DNA of 64,000 nucleotides, taken from assembly GCA_947579605.1 (NCBI GenBank), contig OX388307.1, forward strand, positions 20,127,237 through 20,191,236, given 5' to 3'. Of this stretch, positions 35,601-50,600 are shown piece after piece. Within the stretch, counting starts at the first letter, position 1; the number at the start of each line of letters is the position of its first letter. Under the pieces are notes generated by a model that saw nothing but the letters and a program-made list of their open reading frames with translations, made no database searches and had not been told where the DNA came from. The position numbers and the translations under genes were made by a program. This stretch comes from Athripsodes cinereus. Taxonomy: Eukaryota > Arthropoda > Insecta > Trichoptera > Leptoceridae.

Positions 35601-38600
35601 TGGTGAATTCAAGCGCAGAGAATTAAAAAAAAGATTGCCTCTGTGTTGTGTTTCGCGACAAAGGTTTGGGCAATGAATGTCCATTGTCACTTGCATCATT
35701 TTCATAAAATGATTTGATGACAATTATTGTGTGAAAATACATAAAGCGACAGTTGCAAACCGATATTTGCATGCGAATAGCTGTTGACTGAGCAATTTAA
35801 AAACATATTCTCTTAAAATAAAAGCATTGTTTAAATTCTAATGGTACTTTAGAGTTAACTTTATATTAATATACGTAATAAATATTAAATATATACATTT
35901 TGGATGTCATTCATGAAATAAAAAAATCAGGTCTAATAATTTGTGCGTGTAACTCTTTCGACCTGCACATCTCCACGATGTCTTCGGACGACGAAATGGA
36001 AAAGACATTTGCACCTAGGATGACGTTAATCTGTACTCCACCCAAAGTGCCAATCTTTCAATAATGGTGGAAAGAGATGGAGATGAGTCTGACTCGCGAA
36101 ACTTGACGGCAGTTCAGAGGTCAGCTAATGAAGGATAATTCAATTCTTTCTCCTGCAGAAGTGGATGAATAACGTAGCAAAATAATTTCATAAGCCTATA
36201 GAAAAGATGATGTATTTTTAAACATTGAAAATATTTTCTGTATATCTCGCATTGACGTAATCGTCTGTAGTAAGTCAACTAATGTTTGAAAAGTTTACTA
36301 ATTTTGATAATTTGGTAGATATTGAAATGATCATAATTTATAATGAATATATCAATAGTTAACATAAAACTATTTATTATTAAAATACAAACTGTTTTCA
36401 TAAACCTTATGTATTCTTAATATGAATACAGTGTGTCGACATTGTTTGCACATTTACTAACAAAACCTTCCACCATTACATTCTGGACACGGTGTGTGTA
36501 CTAGTGAAGTAACGAATATTCGTATTCGCCTTTCGGTAAAAGTACCGGATACTTACCTGGTACATTGTAAAAAAAGATACTGCAAGAAAATATTCTTGAA
36601 GAAAACTGAGGAGTTTTGAAATATTTTAAATTCCTACACCATTTTGAAAATTCGGCAACGGGGGGGTAGAAATTTTAATGTTTGAGCAATTGTAGAAATT
36701 TAAGCAAGTCAATATTCGCTATTCGCAAATGTCGGTAACAAATATTCGCATTCGCGTTCGCGAATATCCAAAATCGCACATTTGTTACATCACTAGTGTG
36801 TACATTGTATGTACTATTTATATTCTAAACCTAGACATAAATAAACTGTAGTAACAGCTACGATACTTCAACTGGAATCTGTGTATGAATTATTTTGCGA
36901 CTAATATTTCTGACTTGCAGAATTAGGACGTAGTATAACTTCCGGCACAGATAAGTTAAAATAAAAAGACTAATGTATTTTTTCTACCTAAGTCTTGTAT
37001 GCATAGTGCTGATTGCATTTGAGCTGCTGCTGCCAACAGCTTTGATCTAAAGTGTATTGCTGAAGATGAATTCTTTTCCATGTCTGCACGGAGACTCTTG
37101 ATGTCGTCCCAACAACATGACACCTAAAACAACAATGAATGTCAACTCACAATTTGCAAATGGGAAGTATAAATACGCATAATGGAAACTTTTGTTACGA
37201 TAATATTGATCTATCATAATATGGAATTTATTAGGAAACTTTAACATTAACTTAGCACTTTATAAATTGACATAACAAATACAAGGACAATAACAATCAG
37301 AAAACTGAAAAAAATGGTCTGACTTGTATCTGCCTTGCCAGTTTTCATGTATACGTAATTTTTTTATTTGAGACCATTTATTTTTTAATGCATTTAGTTA
37401 TGTACCTTCATTAGCCAATGATAGTCTGTATAGACACAAGCTGGATATGTCTCATCTATCTCAATAACAGGTAAGAAATCCTCATTGGTCACCAGCACCT
37501 TATCTTCATGATATATGATACAGGCCAGATACACTCCCCTATAAACAACACAGTAATAATATTTATGTATAACACACAAGTTGTTCTCTATGTGCCAAAA
37601 TACAAGATAATATTGTTTTATATAAAAGATTGATCATATCTTTTTCTTCTGCAATATACTAATAAATGTTTGTTATATTATTTGATGTGGGGTATAAAAT
37701 TTACCTTCTTAGATTTTTGTGAAATTTGCTAGCCGCTGTGAAAAGATGTCTGATGGCATGACGCCCTCTGATAGCTCTCCTGGGAGGAGGTGGTATGGGT
37801 CTGGTCGGTCGTACTAGTTTGGCTGCAGCTGCCACTCTGTCAAGCGCTGCAGTGCTTACAATGTCCCAGCGAGCTGGTCTGCCATCTACATCTCTCCAAC
37901 CTAAATATGAAAATCTTCTGTTTATTGAATTGTTGAATATTTTCATAATAACAATTTTTAACTTATAGATTTATGAAAAATCCTTGGAATAGAATAGACT
38001 TACCCTTTCTACTTAAATGTCTTATGACTTTTATATTTTTATTTTATTATTATGATTTTTATCTTTCTGACGACAATTTTTTCATTGATATTATGTAGTT
38101 TTTTAAAAATGGACGTGTTGTTGATCCTAAATAATATAAAGCGCCCTTGAAGTGATATTATCACAGTACGGCGCTATATAAATAGTCATATTATTAGTAT
38201 TTTATAACATGATTATCTTCTAATTAAAAAAATAATCACTGATGTAATTACGCCCACTCAAAAATAAAACAGAATAAAATTCACCAACCAATAATACTCT
38301 GGTGCTCTCAATAATAATAATCCCTATTTGGAAATATAATTATGTAAAAAAAAAATTAAATGTTATATTGACTAAATATAAATTTGTAACTTTGTTACAA
38401 ATTCATTAAAAATAAGTTAGCCATTATGTAATATTTAATATTAGAAACCATCCATCAGAACTGTCCAATTCTGTCAACAGCTAATAATTATGTTTGAGTA
38501 TACCTGCTTAATCTCTATTATGGATATTTTATGTATGATATGGTATAACCAACAGGCATATAATAATATATAAATTACAGCACCACATACACGCAAAAAC

Positions 38601-41600
38601 AAAATCCCCCCTTTATAGGCACACCTATATGACACAATTGAGTAGTTAGTCTACCAAATATATAATATTTATTTATTTTATTCTTCACTGTACATTGGTT
38701 ATAATTACATAATAAATATAGTGTCATAAAAATATCAGTTATACAATTCAATGTACAGAGGGCGAGTTTATTGCAAAGATAGAGTTGGGAATAACGGCTC
38801 TTTGAAAATAATGGAACGTAAGCGACTGTTATTTATTAATATTCTGTTATTAGAAAAGCTACCGTTATCACCCCCCCCATAAAAAAAAAAAAAAATCTGG
38901 TTATGTTCAAAAATATTTTTTATTTGGCGACGAACAATAATAAGATACGCAAGATTAAACGCGCAAATAAAAAAGGAAAGTTTGAAAAAATAAAGTCATT
39001 TTAGATCTTAAACTCAGCGATGAGGTTTGTCCCCCATCCTGACTGTCTTATTTTTTTGTCTGTCAACTTTTCTAATAATAATATAAATAGTTATAATTAA
39101 AAGATTAAAATAATCTCTTTTAAATTACATCAATCATAAAATTAATATAGTAAAAGATTTTTTACTATCTTAATTATGTAGATTAAAAGTTTTTAATTTA
39201 ATTTTATGAAAAATAAACATGTAAAATCATGCGGAGATAGTCCTTTGACCACTCAGGTGATAAAAGGGTTATGAATAATACTACCCGTATCTCGAACTCA
39301 TAATATTTTTGTGTCAATCAACAGATGTCCGTAGTAGTACCGTTTTGAGGCGAAAAAAAGAACGCGTTCCTTTTCAAATAATACCTAAATATTATTTTCC
39401 ATACTAAAATGTATCGCCGCGTGATTTGTAACGTCATCGGGAATACCTAAATGATCGTCCATAGTAAAATGTATGGCGGCGTGATAAGTAACATTATTAT
39501 TAATACCTAAATGCTTTTCCATAGAAAATTTGATATCTGTGATAATTCACGTCGTTCGGAACGAAGTAGCGGGTCGTCGTCAGAAATCACTCGATAATAG
39601 TGTGATGTGATATATCGATATTCTGCTACCAAGCTCCGTAAAAATAATTTAATATATCACGCGTTCCTCGTTATAACGACCAACTCTAGTCATAATATTA
39701 TGGAACATTTTATTTCATTATTCCGATAAATTGGATAACAAGATTACAGATTTACATGAAAATATTGTATTTGGTAATTTATTGAATCAATTAAGTAAGT
39801 ATATTGTAATGTGTTATATTAAGTTATATGAAAAATACATAGAATCGCTGTTCTTTGAATCAAACCAAACTTATCAATCATATTTGTCTTGCCTAAAGGA
39901 AACTGAGTCATTTACCATAATAAGAATTCCTCCTCAAGACTGGAGCGGAGATTAGAAATTACAAAGTAAATTACGCTTATCTTATCTATTAGATTAAAAT
40001 CACAATATTAGATTAAAATGGCGTTGTTTTGCTTTAAAAAAAATTGACATACCTAACTCATTTTCATGATAGATAAATATATTATCAAAAAGAGCATAAC
40101 AAAGACTACAATACAACATTTATAAGTTACTTTGGCCAAAATTTCACATAGCATAGTTTTGCTCCCACATACAGATTTGATTTTGTTTCTACTGATCACT
40201 TGAAAGCAAAAAGATTATTTTAATTCTGTTTTCCAAAATACAAGATATTCATAGTTTGCAAAACGCTTTTATATTTTAACAGAAAAATAAATAATAATAA
40301 TATATATTTATTACAGGTATGTATACTTCTTTATTTAAACCAGCAATTATTACACAGCAAGTTCTTCCAGTCAATTTTTATCCTGCAACAAATTAATCTA
40401 TACCTATAGAAAACAGAAAAATATTATTTTTAAAATGTAGCGTGGTAAATATTTCATATTCTGTTTATTATGCTAGATGAATTAATAAATGTTTCAACTA
40501 TATTTTATATCATAAAATATGGATAGATACAAATACCTATACCAGTGATCGGTAAACTTATTCGCCAAAGAGCCAAAAATATGTACATTACTCCGATCAA
40601 AAAAAAAAATGAGAGCCAAATCTGTTTATTAATTTAGTAAACCTTTATTATTTTAGAACTTATTTTCCAATTTCACGTTTTCTTATTGTTTGTTCTCTAT
40701 GAATTTGACTCTAGGCTAGGCCTTCAGAGCCGCACTTACGGGGCCAAAGAGCCGCATGCGGCTCCGGAGCCGCATTTGCCGACCACTGACCTATACATAT
40801 GCTACTATAAATAATGTGATTATGAAGCATGACATAGAGCACCAGGCAAAAAAATGGTATCCCACTTTTTTTTAATCATCAAGTTTTGAGTGTCCTGTAA
40901 AAGGCAGGTGTTAGAAAAATAAAGACATTTTAGGTATATCTTAAACTCAGCGATGAGGTTTGCCACCTATCCTGAATGTCTCATTTTCTTTGTTGGCACA
41001 CAGAGGACAGCTTACATGTTTATTATATGCACTTAGTTCCCTGCAGCTACTCCACTCGTGATGGTATAGAAATATAATATAGTACATAATATGAAAATGT
41101 GTATTGCATATTAAAATATAACATAAAAGGATGATGGTATAATAATATCAGACAATAAATTGATATCTACAATTTAGCGGTGATGTATGCCACCCATTCT
41201 GAATGTCCTTTGGTACAGAGAGGACAATCTGCATGTTTAATACTTGTAATAAACACCATGATGGTATGACGGAATGAATAGAATAATAAATACCCATATT
41301 GCAAGGATATGAAATAATTTATATCATACAATAATTAAAATTTTCACACAAGGTAATGCTGCAATGAGCGTGCTCTTTTAAAGTGTAATTGGAGAACAGT
41401 TAAATTAGTATGTACACAATTTTAATATAAGTTTTATTCTGTGGTTCTAACGTAATTATTATAAACTTGATAATATATAAAATAAACATACTTCAACTAG
41501 TGCACAGATAGAAATTAAGGAAAATACTATTCCTCAGAGATTGAGAGACATGTTCCTATACACATGCACACTCAACGTTTGTAATGAATACACTCATAAA

Positions 41601-44600
41601 TAAGTACTTTATATTTACGGTGTCAAGATAACAAAAGTCACGAAATTGATAGTATTGTATTTGTTTGATAAAAGGACGACTACAATTGTAGGAGTTAATG
41701 GAATTTTATTACTTTGTATGTGAGAGATCATTGTCAGCACCATAAAAATTGTGTTAAGTATGTTTAAAAATAGTCATACATTTTCTTCATTATACCTGTG
41801 TACAAAGAATTGGAATTAAACAAAAGTTGATATAATAGTTAACGTTTGTGATAATAAAAATATAACTTGTGAACATATTCATAAAGTGTTTGGTGAGAGA
41901 TAATATGATAAAATATTTTCTAGGGAAAAATGATTAAAATAAAAGCATTGCAATTAAATTTGCTACAATTTAAAAGTGAATAAATTAACAAGTGTACGGG
42001 AGTAATGCCTATCAAGCTAACTGTGTAACTGTATTAGGTACATTTGTGTGATACAGTATATCAATTCAATGTTAGCTCTTGGCTCAGTATGATTATAATA
42101 AATATACATAACAATGAAACAGCCACAACAGCCTATTTCAAATTTATAAATGAAACATAATTAACTATTCAAATTACCTATGTATGTTCTTGTTATTATT
42201 TTACTTATTTCGATATTTAAATTCACTATTTATTTATTGTTTTTTTTTTTTACTTTTTATCAACTTATCTACTTACAATAATTCTTTGTATAAAAGTTCT
42301 AAATATTCAATTTGTATATTTAATTATTAACCATTTACCAATTTTACTACTGCTTTGTTGATGCTTTTAAAGTGACTTTTTTTGTGTAAATGATTATTTC
42401 TTGTCTCGATTGTTGCTGTTGTTAATATGTATTTTTTTTTCTGTCTACATTGCTTTAAACATATAAAAGGCTCACCCTGTATATTAATGGTAAATAAATA
42501 AATTATTTTGCCTAGTTGGCCAAATTATCTCGTATATTGTCATACATGTGTCGTACAACAATGCTGCCAGTGTTACTTTACGCTATGTAATGGCCTCCTA
42601 ATAGAGAAATACTTGTAAAGTTATTCACAATGAACTATTTTATGAAAGTGGGATTTATAGTTATAGCATTTTTTTGCGCATTATTTGTGTATACGGCAGT
42701 TAAAACAAATTACGTAAACAAGACTTTAAAACCACATATTATCTATTTTCAAAAATCCACAGACCAAAGTGTATTATCAGATACGACAACAAATGTTCCA
42801 ATAAAATATTCATTACCAAATAACAAAACATACAACATATTAATGTGGACTGATGATAAAACTGTTCCTTTTGTGTATTTAAAAAAAGGAAATGAAGTTT
42901 TTAAAGAAGATAAATGTGAATATTCCAACTGTTACATCACAAAAGACAAATCATATCTTCCTGACATAACAGAGTTTGATGCATTGATATTCCATGCTCC
43001 AGAATTTACATATACTCCGTGGAAAAGGTTCTACAAGCCGGAGAAAAGATCACCACATCAGAGATATGTATTCACTTGCATTGAATCAGCTCATAACTAT
43101 CCAGTCTGCAATAATCAGTATGATAATTTCTTTAATTGGACATGGACGTACAGAACAACAAGTGAAGTCAAATGGGGCTACGTTGATATCAAAGACATGC
43201 AAGGGACTTTGATAGGACCCAAAGCGGGTATAGAGTGGGTACAAAGTATGAAAAATGTGGATGAACAAACATTAGATATATTGAGAAACAAAACCAAAGC
43301 AGCAGCATGGATAGTCTCCAATTGCTATTCAAAAAGTTCGAGACAGAAATATGCGGAGGAACTAGCATCACATCTCAAACAATATAATTTAAGTTTAGAT
43401 ATTTATGGAAAATGTGGAAAACTTCAATGTAAAAGTATAGAAGAATGTCACGCCCTGATAAAGAAAGATTATCATTTCTATTTATCTTTTGAGAACTCGA
43501 TAGCTGAAGATTATGTGACAGAGAAGTTTCTCCATGCATTAAAAAACTATGCTGTACCAATAGTACTGGGAGGGGCTGATTATAATAGGTTAGTGTGTGT
43601 TTTATTATGTGTTTTATACTCAGTAATAAGTGGTTTGTGCTACATATTTGCAGGATTAGTGTAAACACTTTTCAATTAAGAGAAGTGTTTACACTAATCA
43701 ATGAATATTCTGTCTCTTTTTCACTTTAAGAAAAAGAGAGGTAGCAAATCCATTTCCTTGTACAGATGGCATTGTATTTGTTTGTAGATTTGCACCACCG
43801 AACACATACCTGAATGCAAATGAATTGAATCCTCCAGATATGGCAGAGAGAATAAATAGTTTGATACAAAATAAATCAGAGTACGCTTCCTACTTCAAGT
43901 GGAGAAATTATTATAAATATCAAAGAGACATTGAAACATCTGATACACGATCACATTGCAGATTTTGTAAAGCCCTGAATGAATATGAAGGGAAAAATCT
44001 GGGAAACAACGAAAAGTATGCAGATTTCAAAGCTTGGTGGAATGCTGGAATCCCAAAGAAATGTTGATACCAATATTGGAGATTTTGATAGACTGAAATA
44101 ATGTGATGTTTGCCTTAGTGATTATCATTACAAAAACTTTGTATTTAGTTATATCTTTTTGCTGGATATTTTTATGAAATTTCATACCCTAGGTTGGAAA
44201 ATTCCATCTAAATAACTTTAATAATAAATGTTATCGGAAAAAAGCTAAGAAATAATTTTACTACTTATATGGACAAGAAGAGAGCATGACAACCTGGAAA
44301 AAGTGATTATGACTGGGGTTGTAGAAGGGAGGAGGGGAAGGGGCAGAGTGCCAATAAGATGGAGCGACCAAATTAAGGAGGCCACACAGAGCTCACTTCA
44401 CGGGGCCTTACACATGGCGGAGGATCGCTCAAAATGGAGACAGATGGTCTACAGAACGAGGCATGATGGTCACGATCCTCAGGATTGAGGGACCGACAGA
44501 AATGGTGATATGGACATATTTTATATGATGTTTACTAGGTGGTCTATGTACATAAGTGTTAATGATTATACAGAGATATTAAATGTTAACAAATGAAATT

Positions 44601-47600
44601 AATATAGGTATACCTACCTAAATGTTTGTCTACAAAATGGTTTTATATGAATAATTTTCATAAAATGTTTTCATGCAGTTTTCAATTGAGAGTTTTTCAC
44701 AAATTAGATTTATGATTATTGTTAATGTTTCTGTGACACATGAATCTGGTTATGTATTTTTTCTATTGAAAATGAGGCATTGCTCTGTAAAAAATACAAT
44801 ATTAATAATTTTATGTAAATTGAAGGATTTTTCATAGATTGCAGGTATTTAAGTTGTTAATTAATTAAGAGTGTACAAAATCGTATCTGTTTTTCTCAAA
44901 TAATGAGGGATATTTGGATACCATTTTTAAATAAGGCACCGAAAACTAGAAATTTGAGATCAGTATGAAGATTGGTTCTATGTACCTTTGCCAGTGCTAC
45001 AAATAATGCACCAAGATGTTATCTGTGTTTATTTAGTAGTAAGGTGACAAGGAATATTGCCAAAGTATTAATTTTGATGCCTTTTAAGGATATTGAAGCT
45101 GACAGTTAGAGCCTTATTTATTTATTTTTTATACATGCATCAGTTGAAATTTGAATAAAAAGATTTATTTCTATTAAGAATTTACATTATTTTCCTTATA
45201 ATAAAAATATTTAAATTCATAATCACATTTTACCTTGTATCTCTATTTGAATATGTTGGCACTTAGTGCCTAATTTAAAAATGGTATTCATTTATAATTC
45301 TTTGTTTTGTGTAAGGGACAAAGCAAACTACAAAAATAAAATATAAAACGTTAGCTAAGCATGTACTGCAACACATCTGCAAAGCTTGACTGTTAAAATC
45401 AAACTGCCACAACTGCAAAACATTTTTCACAATGTACTACATTTCACGCAAAGCTTTTTCATTATTACAACTTGACTAAACTTACATCACACGGGACATA
45501 AATAAGCAATTTTTATTGATAATAAATTTCAAGATCAATGTTATTTTCTCTGAAAAATATTTTCATGTGCTTTATTTGTAAAAAAAAAATGTGAAAATCG
45601 TGAGCTAGTGAGCGGGGTAGGACTAAGATACTCTAATGCTTGAAAAGGTTCAAAAGAAATTTTTAAGACATGTGTATTGTTGAACGTATGGATATTACCC
45701 ATTTCTGTATCCTTCATTGTTTGTCTGAAAACACTGCTTTTCAAGAAAAGCCATGGCGCCCTTGAGATGGTCACGGATCATTAAACGGTGCCAAATGTAA
45801 ATTGTCTTTATTATTATTATTTGTCGCTTGATGTTTGGGTTATACACTTGAGAGAAGAAGAAAAATTTTCTTATTAAAACATTTTTTTACATTATTAAAT
45901 GGGATAATTCATAATCCGCACATTTTGACAGATCTGTCATTTTATGTACCGCACTTCTGCAATAGATCGCGGGGGCATTTGTTGTTCTATCCTACCCATG
46001 GAAGAACAAATTTGGCGATGAATTCACCAACCAACAGGGCAATGGTCTACTTTAATTTATTGGCTCAAAACTGTGACATATTTTATCTGTCTTACAGAGA
46101 ATTTGTTGCCTTAATTAAGACAATGAAGATTCTATGGTGATCTTTTGTTTGTTTACTTGTTTTTATATATTTTTTTATTTTGCTGTTTTTAAGTATTGTA
46201 AATATTATGTTACTATACATAAGTTATATCTCTTTGCACATTGCATTGACCAAAAGCTGTTATGATGTGCAAAGTAAATTTAAAGAGAATAATAATAATG
46301 CATTTGACATATATAATGGTGCTGGAGGAGTTCGCTCAGAGTGCATTGGACTGACCATAGAACCAATGAGTCAAACCTCAGGCAGCTAAACATCTCCCCA
46401 CAAGTCTCAGCTTTACGCAAACACCATGTCATTTTGAATTCAGAAGGGAGCATGACAACCTGAAAAGATCAATAATGACTTGAGCAGTGGAAGGGAGTTT
46501 GGAGGGGGAGGGGGGGGCAAGTACCAGCAAGATGAAGTGACCAAATTGAGGAGGCCATACAATATTTACTACATGGAGCTCTACTCATGATAGAGGATCG
46601 CTCAATGTGGAGACGGATGGTCAATAGAACGAGAAGTCTTGGTAATGATCATCAGCACTGAGGAGAACTATTGAGGAGTTAAAAGTTTAGATAAACGTGC
46701 ACTGCAACATATCCGCACAGCTTGACCGCTAAAATCAACACCTCAGCACTAAAAGGGTTAATTAATATTTTTTATTATCAAAGATATTAATATGGAAATG
46801 AGGTTTTATGACAACAAATAACCAAGTTATCATAATAAAATAAGTTGTTATTTTGTTGACATAAACAATGTTCATAAGGTGACGCATATGGTGAAAGCGA
46901 GTGTATTGGAATTATTAAAAATAAAAATGATAACCATTTATAAAAATATTGGTATATTTATTTTCATTTGTTTTTTTTTTAATACTTATGAGATCACAAG
47001 ATGGATGGAAATGATCATTCTGTTTATGGATGAAAAAATAGTAAATTCTTTTTTACTGTCATTACACGTAAGTAAAACACACCTTAAGGTGCGAAATAAC
47101 TATAAATACAATGGGGAACATGCATGTTAAGAAATATGAATAAGTATCATCAATTCTATCAATTATATCAAGAGGCCGACCGAGAGACGCCTATATGGAC
47201 CAACTGAAGAGGGACATGAGCTGTGGCTCATACATGGAGTTGAAGAGACTGGCTGAGAATAGGGAGGAGTGGAGAAGAAAGTCCAAACTCGTTGCAGACC
47301 AATCAAATGGATTGTAACTCATTATATATATATTATCAATTTATATTAGTAAATATCCAATATAATCAATATCCTAACAAGAAACGATAAAATAAAACTT
47401 TTCATTCATTTTTTTCATTTCAATAATCTATATTTTCTATTAAAATTTTAAACGCCCTGTCATTGAATTATTCCATTGTGACGTCATAAGTGGTAAGTCG
47501 TATTATAATGCATTTGACTCGTAGTATATTGCCTGATAACTACACTTATTTTGTCATGAGTGGACCTTTTTTGGCCAAGTGCGAAAATTGCGATAACATT

Positions 47601-50600
47601 TCAAATGGCTTTAAAAGCCTTAAAAATGCATATGTAAAAAAAGCACCACATTTTTCTAAATTTTATAGGAGCTTTTACTATTTTTGGAGCAGATTTTTTT
47701 TTTTGTGAAAGTTCCCCATCCTGCTAATACCAATTTGTAATAACTACATATCTGCTACTTATTTGTAAATAAAAATTATATTTATGAGTTTTGTTAAGGT
47801 TTCATTTTCTACAACTACTACTATTATCCCATCGCGGTATATCCCAAGTGGGATAGCCAGCAGACCAGCTGTATGTAATAAACACAAAAGCTGTCCTCTC
47901 TGTGCCATAAAAAAATTAAGACATTTAGGATCGATGGCAAACGTCATCGCTGAATTGAAGATGAAAAATGTCTTTTTTTAACCACCGGCCTTTTACAGGG
48001 CACTTAAAAACCTACGGAACAGAGTGGAATATTTATTCTTTATCGGGTACTCCACTGTGTTTTTATTTTCAGTTACCCAAGTTTCAACATGTGACAAAGA
48101 CATCTAATGTCACAATTTGGATAACTAAAAATAAAAACCTTTGTATAACTCAACTTTTATATTAACAATATAGGTACCTAAATAAATATTGCTCATAATA
48201 TTTTTTTCTTTCTCATTTTTGTCTTCAAATTAAATAATATTGGAATACATCATATTCCTTTTTTTGTTGTATAATTAATTATTCTTAGATTATAATAGGT
48301 GGAAATCATCCAAATTTTTCATCTTCCAATATACATGTATATAAAATATACAATACTCCTGTTCACTGATTTTTTACTAACAGATTTTTAGAAATACATA
48401 CATATTTATTTTAATGTAGAATTGAATGGTTCTTTTAAAAAATGCCGAAATCAAAATATTTTGATGTGCATTTTAAGTATGAAGGATGAAATGTAACTAT
48501 GAATACTCACTGCTTGGTAGGATACTGTTTGGTGTAGAGTTGTTGTATGGCCCCCAACCCTTAAGATTGCCCCCCTGTGCCCTGAAGAAGTATCTTCTGC
48601 CTCTAGTGAGACCTCCGACAGTACAAGAACAGGAAGGAAGACTCGCTCGGACTTCCTTCTCACCACACACGTTAGAAAAGTCAGCTCTTGAAGACCATTG
48701 CACTGCAAAAAACAAAAAAAATTGTCAATGTGATTTTAATATTAGCTTCTTTAGGCAGAATTGAGTCTAGCAATATTGTAAAAGTCAATAAATAATTCAT
48801 CTGGAATGTTATTCAGTACAACACACTAAGAATTTGTATCATCAAGATAAAAAATAATTGTCAATGTTGCAGATCAATAGTATGTACTTGATTAGTGAAT
48901 TTCATGTTGTAGTTCTTAAAATAATTGTCAATGTTGCAGATCAATATAGTATGTACTTGATTAGTGAATTTCATGTTGTAGTTCTTAAAATAATTGTCAA
49001 TGTTGCAGATCAATATAGTATGTACTTGATTAGTGAATTACATGTTGTAGTTCTTAAAATAAAACACTTGATAAAACTTTTATTTTTGTTTGAAAGTCCA
49101 AGATTGTATCCTTAGAGTTCCATTCATTTTAATACTCATATAGTTATAATACAAAGATGCAACACTAGTCTGGATGGAGGACAACTTAAGTATTTTATTA
49201 CATGCAGTTGGCCCGCTGACTACCCCACCTGTGGAGATGCCGTTATGGTAGAATACTAGTCTATAAAATGTAATTTCCCATGTTTTTTTAGCTTTACCAC
49301 AAATTAACTGACAGTGTAATTATTTTATACAGACCTTTATATTTTGTAATGATGGGTTGATTCTGATGGTGAGCCATATTCTCTCTGATTCTGACAGTAA
49401 CACTGGTGGGAGATGTGATGTCCAGCTCTGGACTGCAGGGTAGACCCGGAGTTCTCATTTGCTGCCAACCAAGTAACATTCGTCTGTAAAATAGATAGAT
49501 ACACAGTTATACAAAAAATCATGCTTTTATGTTCTCTTCCTTTATTTCTCTCTCTAGTATTTTCCAGTAATATTTTAATTAATGGCTAGAGTAGGGCTCA
49601 GACAAATACATCAGATAAAAAAGCAAAATTCAATTTTTGGGAAAATTTCCATCCTATATACATCCTATACATCCTATAAGGACAGTGACGTGATTTGATA
49701 GCATAAGCTACATGTAGTATTAAGAAATATAAAGCAAATATAATAATAAGCTAGAGAGACAACTTCTTATTAAATGCGCCATTTTGTGGAAAAACCACCG
49801 AAAGGGCTCATGTATGTATATTTTTTACTATAATTTTCAGATGTTACTATTTTCCAAAAAAATTAAATAGATAATTTAGATGTCGACAAAATATTGGTTT
49901 ATTCACACTTTGCTATTTTGTATGAAAATTTGATAAAACTAATATGAATAAATCCAAACTGATTGTTTCTTAATTCGTAACGGGTTTTATTTTATTATGT
50001 TTAAAATCATGCGAACAAAGATACTTTTTAACACCTTTCCAGAATCTTTTCTTTCTTACTGGATTGTAGAATGTGATTTTGGATAATCAAAAAGTATTAA
50101 AACGACAGGTAAGAATCCGTCCATAACTCTTTTTTATAATATATGATAATAATTTGTTTGATTTTGTTGGCACTAACCATGTGGTAATCACGAAACATTT
50201 TTAATTATAAGGAATTAGTTATTAACTTATAATTAAAAATATTGATAATATTAGAATCATTAGAATTTAAAATACCTTGATGTTATCCTATTCCGACAAC
50301 TATTTTCCCTCCGAAATCAATTTTTCATTATTTTCCTATAGATAACACCTATACCATTTGAATGCAAAAATCCATTTATATTCTTAAGAAGAACAAGACA
50401 GTAAAATATAATACCAGCTTTAAAATGGAAAGATATATAGCAAATTAAAACCCAAAAGGAATTTATGAACCAATATTTGAGATCCCTAACAAAATATTTT
50501 CCGAATCTCCCTAGGTAATTTTTTTTTAAATGTACCTATTCTTTATTTTGTTATTGCTAAAGTTTTTCTAAAAACAGTGTTGTAATGAAAATCTCTTACA

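Noticed and set aside
39731..39955. 74-aa plus frame just right of the TAGAGTTGG element
   Set aside because: No recognisable domain, no conserved context; probably chance or transposon debris.
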